From NCBI RefSeq assembly GCF_900114035.1, contig NZ_FORP01000031.1, forward strand, positions 1 to 64,000: a stretch of 64,000 bases of DNA. The letters run 5' to 3'. The notes under the pieces were generated by a model. That model worked only from the letters and a program-made list of their open reading frames with translations. It made no database searches and was not told the origin of the DNA. The number at the start of each line of letters is the position of its first letter. The first letter of the stretch is position 1. The stretch comes from Amycolatopsis sacchari (GTDB lineage: Bacteria > Actinomycetota > Actinomycetes > Mycobacteriales > Pseudonocardiaceae). Positions 44,801 through 53,147 of this stretch are shown here, in pieces. A program made the translations under genes and the position numbers.

Positions 44801-44862
44801 GACACCGGTGTCGTGGTTCGAGGATAGCTCGCCTTGACACCGGTGTCATGACGGTCTCTACT
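44801..44862. promoter_or_regulatory. Twin LacI operators and epoxide hydrolase promoter
   Basis: GACACCGGTGTC occurs at 44801-44812 and 44836-44847, centres 35 bp apart. The second copy overlaps a TTGACA -35 box (44834-44839), with TCTACT (44857-44862) 17 bases later as -10. Binding at the second site would block the epoxide hydrolase promoter. The first is placed to repress lacI itself. Confidence 0.65.
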
Positions 44863-44908
44863 GGATCGCGTCCCCTTGAACGGTGTCGACGACGAAGGAG
44901 AACCGATC

Positions 44909-46000
44909 ATGACCAGCCCTGCCCCTGCCGCTGTCGAGCAGCCGGTTCTCGACGACCTGCGCGCACGCCTGCGGGCCTACCGCCGGGTGGCCCTGCCGCC
45001 CGGCTTCGGCTGGGAGCGCGGAGTGGACCCGGACTACCTGTCCGGACTCATCGAGTACTGGGCCGAGGGCTACGACTGGCGGGAGCACGAAGCGCGGATC
45101 CGGGAGCTGCCGTGGGTGCTCACGGGCACCGGTGGCACGCCCGTCCGCGCCGTCCACCTGCGCGCCGAGGACCCCGGAGCGACGGCGGTCCTGCTGCTGC
45201 ACGGCTGGCCCGACTCGGTCCTGCGGTTCGAGAAGGTCCTGCCGCTGCTGTCCGACCTGCACCTGGTCGTCCCGGCGCTGCCCGGTTTCCCGTTCGCCGC
45301 ACCGGTTCCCGGGCGGGGCCTGTCGGCGACCGCGATGGCGGAAGCGATCGCCGCGGCCATGGCCGAGCTGGGGTACCACCGCTACGTCATCTCGGCCGGG
45401 GACGTCGGGTGCGATGTGGCCGAAGCACTCGCCGCCGCGTATCCCGAGCGGGTCGCCGCCCTGCACCTGACCGACGTGTCGCAGTACCACTTCCTGGTCG
45501 ACCCGCCGCAGGACCTGTCCGACGCCGAGCGCGCCTACGTCCGGTACGGGCACCACTGGCAGGCGACCGAAGGCGGCTACATGCACGAGCAGTCGACCAA
45601 ACCGCACACGCTGGCCGTCGGCCTCGGCGACTCACCGGCGGGCACGGCCGCGTGGATCCTGGAGAAACTGCGCACCTGGACCGACTGCGGCGGCGACGTG
45701 GAAACCGTTTTCACGCGCGACGAACTGCTCACCTGGGTCACCGCCTACTGGGTCAGCGGCGCCATCGGTACCTCCTTCAGCCCGTACGTGGAGAGCGCGC
45801 CGGAGCTGGGTGGGCGGATCGCCGCGCCCGCGGCCTTCACGATCTTCCCGAAGGACCTCGTCAACGCCCCGCGCGAGTTCGCCGCCCGCTTCTTCGACGT
45901 GCGTTCCTGGGTCGAACACCCCCACGGCGGGCACTTCGCGGCCTGGGAACGGCCGGCGGACTACGTCGCGGGTGTGCGCACGGCGGTGGACCTGACGTGA
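44909..46000 (+). CDS. Epoxide hydrolase (alpha/beta fold)
   Basis: A 363-residue enzyme with an N-terminal epoxide-hydrolase cap segment (VLDDLRARLRAYRRVALPPG, GVDPDYLSGLIEYWAEGYDW) and an alpha/beta-hydrolase core. The oxyanion motif is LLLHGWPDSV, the nucleophile elbow is ISAGDVGCDVAE with Asp as nucleophile, and the catalytic His lies in HPHGGHFAAWE. It probably opens an epoxide with water; juvenile-hormone-type epoxide hydrolases share this plan. A GAAGGAGAA ribosome site supports the ATG at 44909. Controlled by the divergent LacI protein. Confidence 0.9.
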   Translation: MTSPAPAAVEQPVLDDLRARLRAYRRVALPPGFGWERGVDPDYLSGLIEYWAEGYDWREHEARIRELPWVLTGTGGTPVRAVHLRAEDPGATAVLLLHGWPDSVLRFEKVLPLLSDLHLVVPALPGFPFAAPVPGRGLSATAMAEAIAAAMAELGYHRYVISAGDVGCDVAEALAAAYPERVAALHLTDVSQYHFLVDPPQDLSDAERAYVRYGHHWQATEGGYMHEQSTKPHTLAVGLGDSPAGTAAWILEKLRTWTDCGGDVETVFTRDELLTWVTAYWVSGAIGTSFSPYVESAPELGGRIAAPAAFTIFPKDLVNAPREFAARFFDVRSWVEHPHGGHFAAWERPADYVAGVRTAVDLT

Positions 46001-46058
46001 TCCCCGTCTGCCCGGTCGGCCAGGCGCGGCGCGTTCCGGCGGTGGCAATATGGGGGCC

Positions 46059-47030
46059 GTGAAGGCAGCGATCTACCGGAAAACGGGGCAGGCACAGGAT
46101 GTTCTCGAGGTCGTCGAGCTGCCGGTGCCCGAGCCCAAGGCAGGGGAGGTCCGCGTCGCGATCTCGGCCTCCGGCGTGAACCCGACGGACTGGAAGGCCC
46201 GCGCCGGGCTCACCAGCGGCGATCCGGACGGCTTCCAGGTGCCGCACCACGACGGGGCCGGCCGGGTGGACGCCATCGGCCCGGGCGTGACGGGCCTCGC
46301 GGTCGGGCAGCGCGTGTGGCTGTACCTCGCGGCGGCGGAGAACCGGTACGGGACGGCCGCGGAGTTCGCGGTGGTGCCGGCGGAGAAGGTCGTTCCGTTG
46401 CCGGACAACGCTTCCGACCAGCTGGGCGCCTGCCTGGGAGTTCCGGCGCTGACGGCGGCGTACTGCCTCGGCGGTGATCCCGATGCGGTCCGCGGGCGCA
46501 CGGTCCTCGTGGCCGGTGGTGCGGGAGCGGTGGGGCACTTCGCGATCGAGTTCGCCAAGCACGCGGGCGCCACGGTGGTGGCCACGGTCAGCTCGGAGGA
46601 GAAGGGCGAACTCGCCCGTGCCGCCGGTGCCGACCTCGTGGTCAACTACCGCGAAGAGGATGTCGCGGACAAGATTCTGAAATCCGTGGGACGGGTGGAC
46701 CGCGTCGTCGAGGTCGCGCTCGCGGCGAACATCCGCATCGACACGGCGGTGATCGCACCGCATGCCGTGATCGCCGTCTACGCGGGCGAAGGCCAAGAGC
46801 CCAGGATCCCCCTCCTGGAACTGGCACAGGCGAACGCGATGATCCAGTTCGCGCTGATGTACACCGTCTCCAAGGAGGACTTCGACCGGGTGGTGAGCTG
46901 GACGAACGCCGCCATGGAAGCAGGCGCGCTGTCGGCGCTGCCGATCACGGAGTACAGCCTCGACGACGTCGCGGCCGCGCAGTTGGCCGTGGAGAAGGGG
47001 GCGGTGGGGAAGGTCCTCGTCCGCCCGTGA
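46059..47030 (+). CDS. Quinone oxidoreductase-like MDR protein
   Basis: A 323-residue zinc-free medium-chain dehydrogenase/reductase of the NADPH:quinone oxidoreductase type. The start KAAIYRKTGQAQDVLEVVEL is typical. GVNPTDWKARAG and HHDGAGRVDAIGPGVTGLAV belong to the GroES-like part, and TVLVAGGAGAVGHFAIEFAK is the NADPH fold. Conserved zinc ligands of alcohol dehydrogenases are missing. GTG at 46059 is preferred since CAATAT lies 7 bases upstream; ATG at 46050 is possible. It is 58 bases after the epoxide hydrolase gene, so both may act on one substrate. Confidence 0.87.
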   Translation: MKAAIYRKTGQAQDVLEVVELPVPEPKAGEVRVAISASGVNPTDWKARAGLTSGDPDGFQVPHHDGAGRVDAIGPGVTGLAVGQRVWLYLAAAENRYGTAAEFAVVPAEKVVPLPDNASDQLGACLGVPALTAAYCLGGDPDAVRGRTVLVAGGAGAVGHFAIEFAKHAGATVVATVSSEEKGELARAAGADLVVNYREEDVADKILKSVGRVDRVVEVALAANIRIDTAVIAPHAVIAVYAGEGQEPRIPLLELAQANAMIQFALMYTVSKEDFDRVVSWTNAAMEAGALSALPITEYSLDDVAAAQLAVEKGAVGKVLVRP

Positions 47031-47377
47031 AGGTGCGGGACCCGGCGACCAAGGGGGATCTGAGCGCGGGCTTGACCATGCTGAACTCGCGGCAGGGCGG
47101 ACCTGTTGCTGGCGGAGCTGGCAGAAAGCCCGGAAGTCCTGGACCCCCGAGTTGTGCGGGCGATCAGGGCCGCCGCCGAGCAGCGCGGGTACCTGTACTT
47201 CAGCCCGGCGCACCCGGTTTCACCGGCCCAGCGGCGGGGTACCGGCGAACCATGGATCGAGACCAGTCACGCGAGCGCGGCGACGAAGTGCCCGAGGACA
47301 CCGAGGAGGCCAAGCCTGCCACCGAGCAGGACGAAGGCCTCGGCGAGGAGGACTCCTCCCTCCCCGAGGACGGCTGA
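47027..47377 (+). pseudogene. Possible frameshifted small gene
   Basis: The first 23 codons from GTG 47027 (overlapping the previous stop as GTGA) have G/C third positions. From about 47095 the good codon pattern moves to another frame, which encodes ADLLLAELAESPEVLDPRVV and RAIRAAAEQRGYLYFSPAHP. From 47252 the first frame again looks coding, giving a 41-residue acidic peptide from ATG 47252 (EDTEEAKPATEQDEGLGEED). A one-base insertion in the GCAGGGCGG run would explain the first switch. It may be a broken gene, or two small genes. I do not recognise a family. Confidence 0.4.
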
Positions 47378-47384
47378 CCCGGCC

Positions 47385-49442
47385 TCACTCCCGCTGGAAC
47401 GGCTTCGGGGCGACTTCGAGGTTGGCGCGAGCGGCGTGGACGACGAGACGGCGTGCGTCGTCGTGGAGTTCGGCGAAGATCTCCTCCGCTCGATCGAACG
47501 CGGCGTACGCCTCGTCGTAACGTTCGAGCGCGCCGTACGCCTCGCCCAGGCTCAGCTCGGTGTCGGCCTCGTTCCAGCGTTCGTTGAACTTCCGCCGCAG
47601 GACGAGCGCCCGCTGGAAGTGCCCGACGGCCGCCTCCTGGTTCCCCTCACGCTGGTGCAGCAGGCCCAGCTGGTGGTGGGAATGGCTCTGCAGCGGGGAA
47701 ATCCCGACCGCCTGCGCGATCTTCAACGCCTTTTCGGCGGCCGCGAAAGCCTGGCGCACGTCACCCTGCTTCTCCAGCGTGACGGCCAGGCTCGCCAGCA
47801 CGATGGCCTCCCCGAACCGCCACTTCGTCTCCTCGAAGTGCGTGAGCGCGCGCTCGAAGCACTCCCGGGCCTCGGCGAGTTCGTTCACCGCCGTCAGGCT
47901 CTCGCCCAGTGCGAAGGACGTCCACGCCCGACCGCGGTCGTCCGTCAGCATTCCGTGCAGCTGCGCGGATTCGCGGAGGCAGGGCAGCGCCTCCTGGTCC
48001 CGGTTCAGCGCGTGCAGCACCCAGCTGAAGTTGTGCAGGCAGCGCGCGAGCCCCACGAGATCACCGGCGTTGCGGGCGATCTTGACGCCGAGGCGCGCCA
48101 GGTCGAGGCAGGAACTCCAGTGCTTGCTCAGGAAGAGGTAGGGCATGAAGAGCACGGGCAGCTTCCACGCGTCGGAGTGCCCGTGCTCGGCCGCGCGCAC
48201 CAGAGCGAGCGCCGAGGCCAGCTCGGACCGGCACCAGCCGACCGCCTCCCGGTACCGCTCCTGCGAGAACTCCAGCAGGTGCAGACCTTCCTCGTCGACC
48301 TCGATCGCGGGGCCCGCCCAGTCCGGGGCGAGCGCGTTCCCGGCGGCGGCGACGTTCGCGATGTACCAGCGGAGCAGCCCGGCGAACCCCGCTGCCTTCT
48401 CCGCGGCACTCGCCTGCTCGGCCGCGTAGTCGCGCAGGGCGCTCTGCAGCTTCACCCGGTCGTCGTGGATCTCGATCAGCTGGTACCGCAGCAGTTCGTC
48501 GAGCGCGGCGATCGTGACGGTGAGCTCGCGGTCCACGAGCGCGGCCACCGCGTACTTGTGCAGCGCGGCGCACGGCTGGCTGCCCAGCAACCGGAAGGTC
48601 CGCGCCGCCTCCTTCGTCAGACCGTCGTAGCTCGCGCCCATCGCGGACGACAGATCGGCGTCGATCGTCGTCACCACCCGCACCTCGGCGCCCGCGGACT
48701 CCAGTTTCCGCGCGAGGGCGGTCATGCTGAGCTTCTCGCGGGCCGCCAGGTCCCCGGCGATCCGCAGTGCCAGCGGCAGCCGGCCGCACGACTCGGTCAC
48801 CCGCCACGTGGCGTGCGGGTCTTCGGCCACGACCGCCGCGCCCAGGAAGCCTTCGAGCATGGACCGGGCTTCGGCGAACGTGAGCGGCCCCAGCTCCACG
48901 GTGGCGCCCGCCGCGAGCGCGTCGACCGGACGGCGGCTGGTGACGAGAACTTCGTTGCCGGGGGCGGGGAGCAGCGCGTTCACCTGGGGTGCGGAGGCGG
49001 CGTTGTCCAGGACGACCACCACCCTGGTGGCCGCGGTGACCGAGCGGAACAGCTCCGGGAGGTCGGCCGGGTCCACCGAGTTCAACGACACGTCCAGCTT
49101 GTGGAGGAAACCGGAGAGCACGGCCTCGGTCTGCCCGTCGCTGACCGTCCCGTTCAAATCGGCGTACAACTCGAAAGCGGTCGTGTGGTGGCTGACCCAG
49201 TAGCTCACCAGTGCCGTCTTGCCCGTGCCGCGAGCGCCTACGACCGCGACCATCCGGTTGCGGCCGACCTGCTCGTCGAGCACCCGCAGGTGCCGCTCGC
49301 GGCCGACGAGGCGCCGTGGGGCCTGGGGTGGCCGGGCGGGCCACGGGGAGAGCGGGCCGGACTCGGCGGGTGCCGTGGGTCCAGCCGGTCGCCGCCGACT
49401 GGAAAGGCCGCGCAGCCAGGCGAGGAACCGGCGGACGTTCAT
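47385..49442 (-). CDS. NB-ARC/TPR STAND ATPase without DNA-binding domain
   Basis: A 685-residue STAND-type protein. The Walker A motif is VVGARGTGKTALVSYW, and the Walker B region is ATRVVVVLDNAAS. An NB-ARC-like lid follows with GRLPLALRIAGDLA. The second half (residues about 340-680) consists of TPR helices, for example ALGESLTAVNELAEARECFE and HHQLGLLHQREGNQEAAVGH. This is the architecture of AfsR-like proteins but without the N-terminal SARP DNA-binding domain; only an Arg-rich 40-residue start precedes the ATPase. It may be a signalling scaffold. ATG at 49442 fits the GCAGGTGG ribosome site. Confidence 0.87.
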   Translation of the reverse strand: MNVRRFLAWLRGLSSRRRPAGPTAPAESGPLSPWPARPPQAPRRLVGRERHLRVLDEQVGRNRMVAVVGARGTGKTALVSYWVSHHTTAFELYADLNGTVSDGQTEAVLSGFLHKLDVSLNSVDPADLPELFRSVTAATRVVVVLDNAASAPQVNALLPAPGNEVLVTSRRPVDALAAGATVELGPLTFAEARSMLEGFLGAAVVAEDPHATWRVTESCGRLPLALRIAGDLAAREKLSMTALARKLESAGAEVRVVTTIDADLSSAMGASYDGLTKEAARTFRLLGSQPCAALHKYAVAALVDRELTVTIAALDELLRYQLIEIHDDRVKLQSALRDYAAEQASAAEKAAGFAGLLRWYIANVAAAGNALAPDWAGPAIEVDEEGLHLLEFSQERYREAVGWCRSELASALALVRAAEHGHSDAWKLPVLFMPYLFLSKHWSSCLDLARLGVKIARNAGDLVGLARCLHNFSWVLHALNRDQEALPCLRESAQLHGMLTDDRGRAWTSFALGESLTAVNELAEARECFERALTHFEETKWRFGEAIVLASLAVTLEKQGDVRQAFAAAEKALKIAQAVGISPLQSHSHHQLGLLHQREGNQEAAVGHFQRALVLRRKFNERWNEADTELSLGEAYGALERYDEAYAAFDRAEEIFAELHDDARRLVVHAARANLEVAPKPFQRE

Positions 49443-49796
49443 CGGCACCACCTGCTATTCCGGTCCAGCACGGCCGTTCCGCGGTCGGCTACGGGGCGTG
49501 GCTCGCGGGTCACCCGGCTGGATGCTCTGTGGGCGGAACAGGTAAGGACGTTTTGCCCAATGAAATCACAGTGTGCGGTCGGGTGCGGCTGATCGCGCCG
49601 ATCTTGCGCCTGGCGGGAGCGCGGCAGGCCGGTTGCCGTGGGGTTTCGGGCGTCAGGACGTGTCGTCCGGAGTGCAACACTTTTGCAACGCAGGCGTTCC
49701 TGAACGCTGATCAATCCTCTGTGGTGACCCCGAGAGCCGTTCAGCCACCGGCCGTCACGTACAAAAGGGAGGGAACCAGGAGCAAAGGGGCGAAAC
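49443..49796. other. Divergent intergenic region with palindrome
   Basis: No gene is supported in these 354 bases. They contain GCGTTC-CT-GAACGC (49694-49707), a 6-bp-arm inverted repeat, and two TGCAAC words at about 49673 and 49684. They must hold the promoters of the divergent STAND ATPase and acyltransferase genes, but no clear -35/-10 pair was found. An AAAGGGAGGG ribosome-like site lies before the acyltransferase. Confidence 0.4.
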
Positions 49797-51767
49797 TTGA
49801 CCGAAGCGGCGCGCCGGTACCGTCCGGAGCTGACCGGCCTGCGGGCGCTGGCCTGCGTGCTCGTCGTCATCTACCACGTGTGGCTGGGGCGGGTTTCCGG
49901 TGGCGTGGACGTCTTCTTCCTGCTCTCCGGCTTCCTGTTCACCGGACAACTGGTGCGCCGCCGCGGGGATCTGCTCGCCACGTGGGGCCGCACCCTCCGG
50001 CGCCTGCTGCCCGCCGCGCTGACCGTGCTGCTCGTCACCGTCGCGGTCGGGGTCGCGGTGCTGCCGCAGGGCCGCTGGACGCAGACGATCCGGGAGATCT
50101 TCGCCTCGTCGCTGTTCGTCGAGAACTGGCGCCTCGCCGCGGACTCGGCCGACTACTTCGCCGCGCACAACACCGCCAGTCCCGTGCAGCACTTCTGGTC
50201 ACTGGCCGTGCAGGGGCAGTTCTACCTCGTGTGGCCGCTGCTGATCGCCGGAGTCGCGCTCGTCGCCCGGCGGCGGCTGCGGCCGGTGCTCGCCGTGGTG
50301 CTGGCGCTGTTGTTCGCCGGCTCACTCGGATACTCCATCCACCTCACCGACGTGGACCAGCCGCTGGCGTACTTCCACTCGCTCACCCGCGTCTGGGAGT
50401 TCGCGCTCGGCGGGCTCGTCGCGCTCGGCATCGACGTCCTCACCGCGCCACGTCCGCTGCGGGTCCTGCTCGGCTGGGCCGGGGTCGCGGGCCTGATCAG
50501 CTGCGGGCTGGTGTTCAACGTGGGCACGGTGTTCCCCGGCTGGGTCGCGCTGTGGCCGACGTTGTCCGCCGCGCTCGTGCTGGTCGCCGGCGCGACCGGC
50601 AGCCGCCTGGGCGTGGACCGGCTGCTGTCCACCCGGCCACTGCGGTACCTGGGGAAACTCAGCTACTCGCTCTACCTGTGGCACTGGCCCGTGCTCGTCT
50701 TCTACCTCGTGGCACGGGACCGCGCCGAGGTCGGACTGCTCGGCGGCGCCTTCGTGATCGGGATCGCCGCGCTGCTGGCCGTCGCGACGTACCACCTCGT
50801 CGAACAACCGGCCCGCACCGTCGCCTGGGGCTCCTACCGGCTCGTCGCCGTGGCGATGGTGCCGGTGCTGCTCGCGACGTTCGCCTGGCAGTTCACCAGC
50901 GAGCACCTGGTGCGTTCACGCGCGGTCGTGGCGGGCGACGCCGACCACCCGGGCGCGCTCGCGCGGACGGAAGGCTTCGTGTACGAGGGCAGGCCGGACG
51001 CGCCGCTCGCGCCGTCGTTCGTGGCGCTGCCTGACGACTGGGCGTGGATCGACAACTGCGCCGAGTCCCCGCGCGGGGCGGAGTTGGTGGTCTGCACCAC
51101 CGACACCCCCGAACCGGAGCACCGGATCGCCATCGTCGGCGACTCGCACCCGACGCAGTTCATCGCGGCGCTGCAGCCCATCGCCGAACGCCGCAACTGG
51201 CAGCTCATCGTGCTGTCCCGCGGCGGCTGCCCGTTCTCCACCGAGTCCGAGATCGACCCCGCGAACCAGGCGTGCCGGGACTGGAACGCCGCGGCCGCCG
51301 ACGAGCTGCTCGACCTGCGGCCCGACGTCGTGTTCACCTCCGCCACGCGGGACGTGCGCGTCGGGCTGACCGAGCAGACGCCGCCGGGTTTCCTGGCCCA
51401 GTGGGCGAAACTCGGCGACGCCGGCATCCGCGTGCTGGCCGTGCGCGACAACCCGCGCTACGACACGTCCCCTTCGGAGTGCGTCGAGCAGGCGGGCCCG
51501 GACGCCCCGGAGTGCGCCGCACCCCGGAGCGAGCTGTACGCACCGGACCCGCCGTACCACTTCCTCGACACGCCGTCCAATGTGGACTTCCTGGACTTCA
51601 GCGACTACTACTGCGACGAGGACGTCTGCCCGCCGGTGCTCGGGAACGTGCTGCTGTACCTGGACGACAACCACCTGTCGGCGACGTACCTGGGCACGAT
51701 GGCGCCGATCGTCGAGCAGGCCATCGACGACGCGCTCGGCTGGGCCGCGGCCCCGACGCCCGCGTGA
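49797..51767 (+). CDS. Acyltransferase-3/SGNH hybrid membrane protein
   Basis: A 656-residue OafA/YrhL-type O-acyltransferase. The N-terminal acyltransferase-3 domain starts YRPELTGLRALACVLVVIYH and holds about ten membrane helices to residue 375. RYLGKLSYSLYLWHWPVLVF is the typical late motif. The C-terminal SGNH domain has IAIVGDSHPTQF with catalytic Ser and Asp/His in YLDDNHLSATY. Such proteins acetylate cell-surface glycans. The TTG start at 49797 is chosen because the fold begins immediately and a GGGGCGAAAC stretch precedes it. Its stop abuts the convergent gabD stop. Confidence 0.9.
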   Translation: MTEAARRYRPELTGLRALACVLVVIYHVWLGRVSGGVDVFFLLSGFLFTGQLVRRRGDLLATWGRTLRRLLPAALTVLLVTVAVGVAVLPQGRWTQTIREIFASSLFVENWRLAADSADYFAAHNTASPVQHFWSLAVQGQFYLVWPLLIAGVALVARRRLRPVLAVVLALLFAGSLGYSIHLTDVDQPLAYFHSLTRVWEFALGGLVALGIDVLTAPRPLRVLLGWAGVAGLISCGLVFNVGTVFPGWVALWPTLSAALVLVAGATGSRLGVDRLLSTRPLRYLGKLSYSLYLWHWPVLVFYLVARDRAEVGLLGGAFVIGIAALLAVATYHLVEQPARTVAWGSYRLVAVAMVPVLLATFAWQFTSEHLVRSRAVVAGDADHPGALARTEGFVYEGRPDAPLAPSFVALPDDWAWIDNCAESPRGAELVVCTTDTPEPEHRIAIVGDSHPTQFIAALQPIAERRNWQLIVLSRGGCPFSTESEIDPANQACRDWNAAAADELLDLRPDVVFTSATRDVRVGLTEQTPPGFLAQWAKLGDAGIRVLAVRDNPRYDTSPSECVEQAGPDAPECAAPRSELYAPDPPYHFLDTPSNVDFLDFSDYYCDEDVCPPVLGNVLLYLDDNHLSATYLGTMAPIVEQAIDDALGWAAAPTPA

Positions 51768-53147
51768 TCAGTCCTCCGGCCAGGCGACGCTGAGGTACTG
51801 GATCTCGGTGAACTCGTGCAGGCCCTCGCGGGCGCCTTCGCGGCCGATGCCGCTCTGCTTCATCCCGCCGAACGGGGCGGCGGGATCGGACACCAGACCC
51901 CGGTTGACGCCCACCATGCCCGCGTCGATCGCCTCCCCGAGCCGCAGCGCGTGCTGCAGTTCCCCGGCGTAGACGTAGGCGGCCAGGCCCATTTCGGACG
52001 CGTTCACCAGCTCCAGCAGCTCGTCCTCCGAGCGGTAGGTGATGACGGGGGCCACCGGGCCGAAGATCTCGTGCCGCACGATCTCGGCGTCGGCGGGCAC
52101 GTCGGCCAGCACGGTGGGCGGGAAGAAGTAGCCCTTGCCGTCGGACGGGACCTCGGCGCGCGCGACGACCCGTGCCCCGGCCGCGATCGCCGACTCGACG
52201 AGCTTCGTCACGCCGTCGACGGCCTTCGCGCTGATCAGCGGGCCGATTTCCCCGTCGGCGCCGACCTTCAGCGCCCCGACGCGTGCGGCCAGCTTCGCCG
52301 TGAAGTCCTCGACGACGTCGGCGTGCACGTAGAAGCGGTTCGCCGCGGTGCAGGCCTGCCCGCCGTTGCGGAACTTGGCGATCATCGCGCCCTCGACGGC
52401 GGCGTCGAGGTCCGCGTCGGCGGTGACGACGAAGGGCGCGTTCCCGCCCAGCTCCATCGACGAGTTCACGACCCGGTCCGCCGCCTGGCGCAACAACAAC
52501 TGGCCCACACGCGTGGAGCCGGTGAAGGAGATCTTGCGGACGCGCGGGTCTTCCAGCCACGTGGTCACGACGGCACCGGCGTCGGTGGTGGTCACGACGT
52601 TCACCACACCGTCCGGCACCCCGGCCTCGGTGAGCAGGCGGGCCACGGCGAGCGCGGTCAGCGGCGTTTCGGCGGCGGGCTTGAGCACCACGGTGCAGCC
52701 CGCGGCGAGCGCCGGGCCGATCTTGCGCGTGGCCATCGCGGCGGGGAAGTTCCACGGCGTCACGAGCGCCGCCACGCCGACCGGCTTGCGCGTGACGAGC
52801 GTGCGCGTGCCGCCGGCGGGGGAGGGGCCGTAGCTGCCGTCGGTGCGGACGGCTTCCTCGGCGTACCAACGGAAGAACTCCGCCGCGTAGGTCACCTCAC
52901 CGCGGGCGTCGGCGAGCGACTTGCCGTTCTCCGACACGATGAGCGCGGCCAGTTCCTCGCGGTCGCGCAGCATCAGCTCGAACGTCCGGTGCAGGACCTC
53001 CGAACGCGTGCGCGCGGGCGTGCGCGCCCACGCGCGGGCGGCCGCGGTGGCCGCGTCCACCGCGGCGGTCGCCTCGGCGACCCCGCCGTCGGGCACGGTC
53101 GCGATGGTCTCGCCGGTGGCGGGGTTTTCGACGGTGAACTGGGACAT
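51768..53147 (-). CDS. gabD: Succinate-semialdehyde dehydrogenase-type aldehyde dehydrogenase
   Basis: A 459-residue NAD(P)-dependent aldehyde dehydrogenase. TPWNFPAAMATRKIGPALAA, KPAAETPLTALAVARLL and ISFTGSTRVGQLLL form the cofactor site. Catalytic Glu lies in MELGGNAPFVV, and catalytic Cys in FRNGGQACTAANRFYVH. Together with the aminotransferase upstream it would convert succinate semialdehyde, made from GABA, into succinate. The symbol rests on this pairing as well as on the sequence. ATG overlaps the aminotransferase stop (TGATG type), so the two are coupled. Confidence 0.9.
   Translation of the reverse strand: MSQFTVENPATGETIATVPDGGVAEATAAVDAATAAARAWARTPARTRSEVLHRTFELMLRDREELAALIVSENGKSLADARGEVTYAAEFFRWYAEEAVRTDGSYGPSPAGGTRTLVTRKPVGVAALVTPWNFPAAMATRKIGPALAAGCTVVLKPAAETPLTALAVARLLTEAGVPDGVVNVVTTTDAGAVVTTWLEDPRVRKISFTGSTRVGQLLLRQAADRVVNSSMELGGNAPFVVTADADLDAAVEGAMIAKFRNGGQACTAANRFYVHADVVEDFTAKLAARVGALKVGADGEIGPLISAKAVDGVTKLVESAIAAGARVVARAEVPSDGKGYFFPPTVLADVPADAEIVRHEIFGPVAPVITYRSEDELLELVNASEMGLAAYVYAGELQHALRLGEAIDAGMVGVNRGLVSDPAAPFGGMKQSGIGREGAREGLHEFTEIQYLSVAWPED

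Noticed and set aside
47106..49592. An 828-codon open frame on the plus strand
   Set aside because: Most of it lies antisense to the STAND ATPase gene, whose motifs are clear. Absence of stops is an effect of GC content. Only the first 50 codons have coding character and are reported as part of the frameshifted gene.
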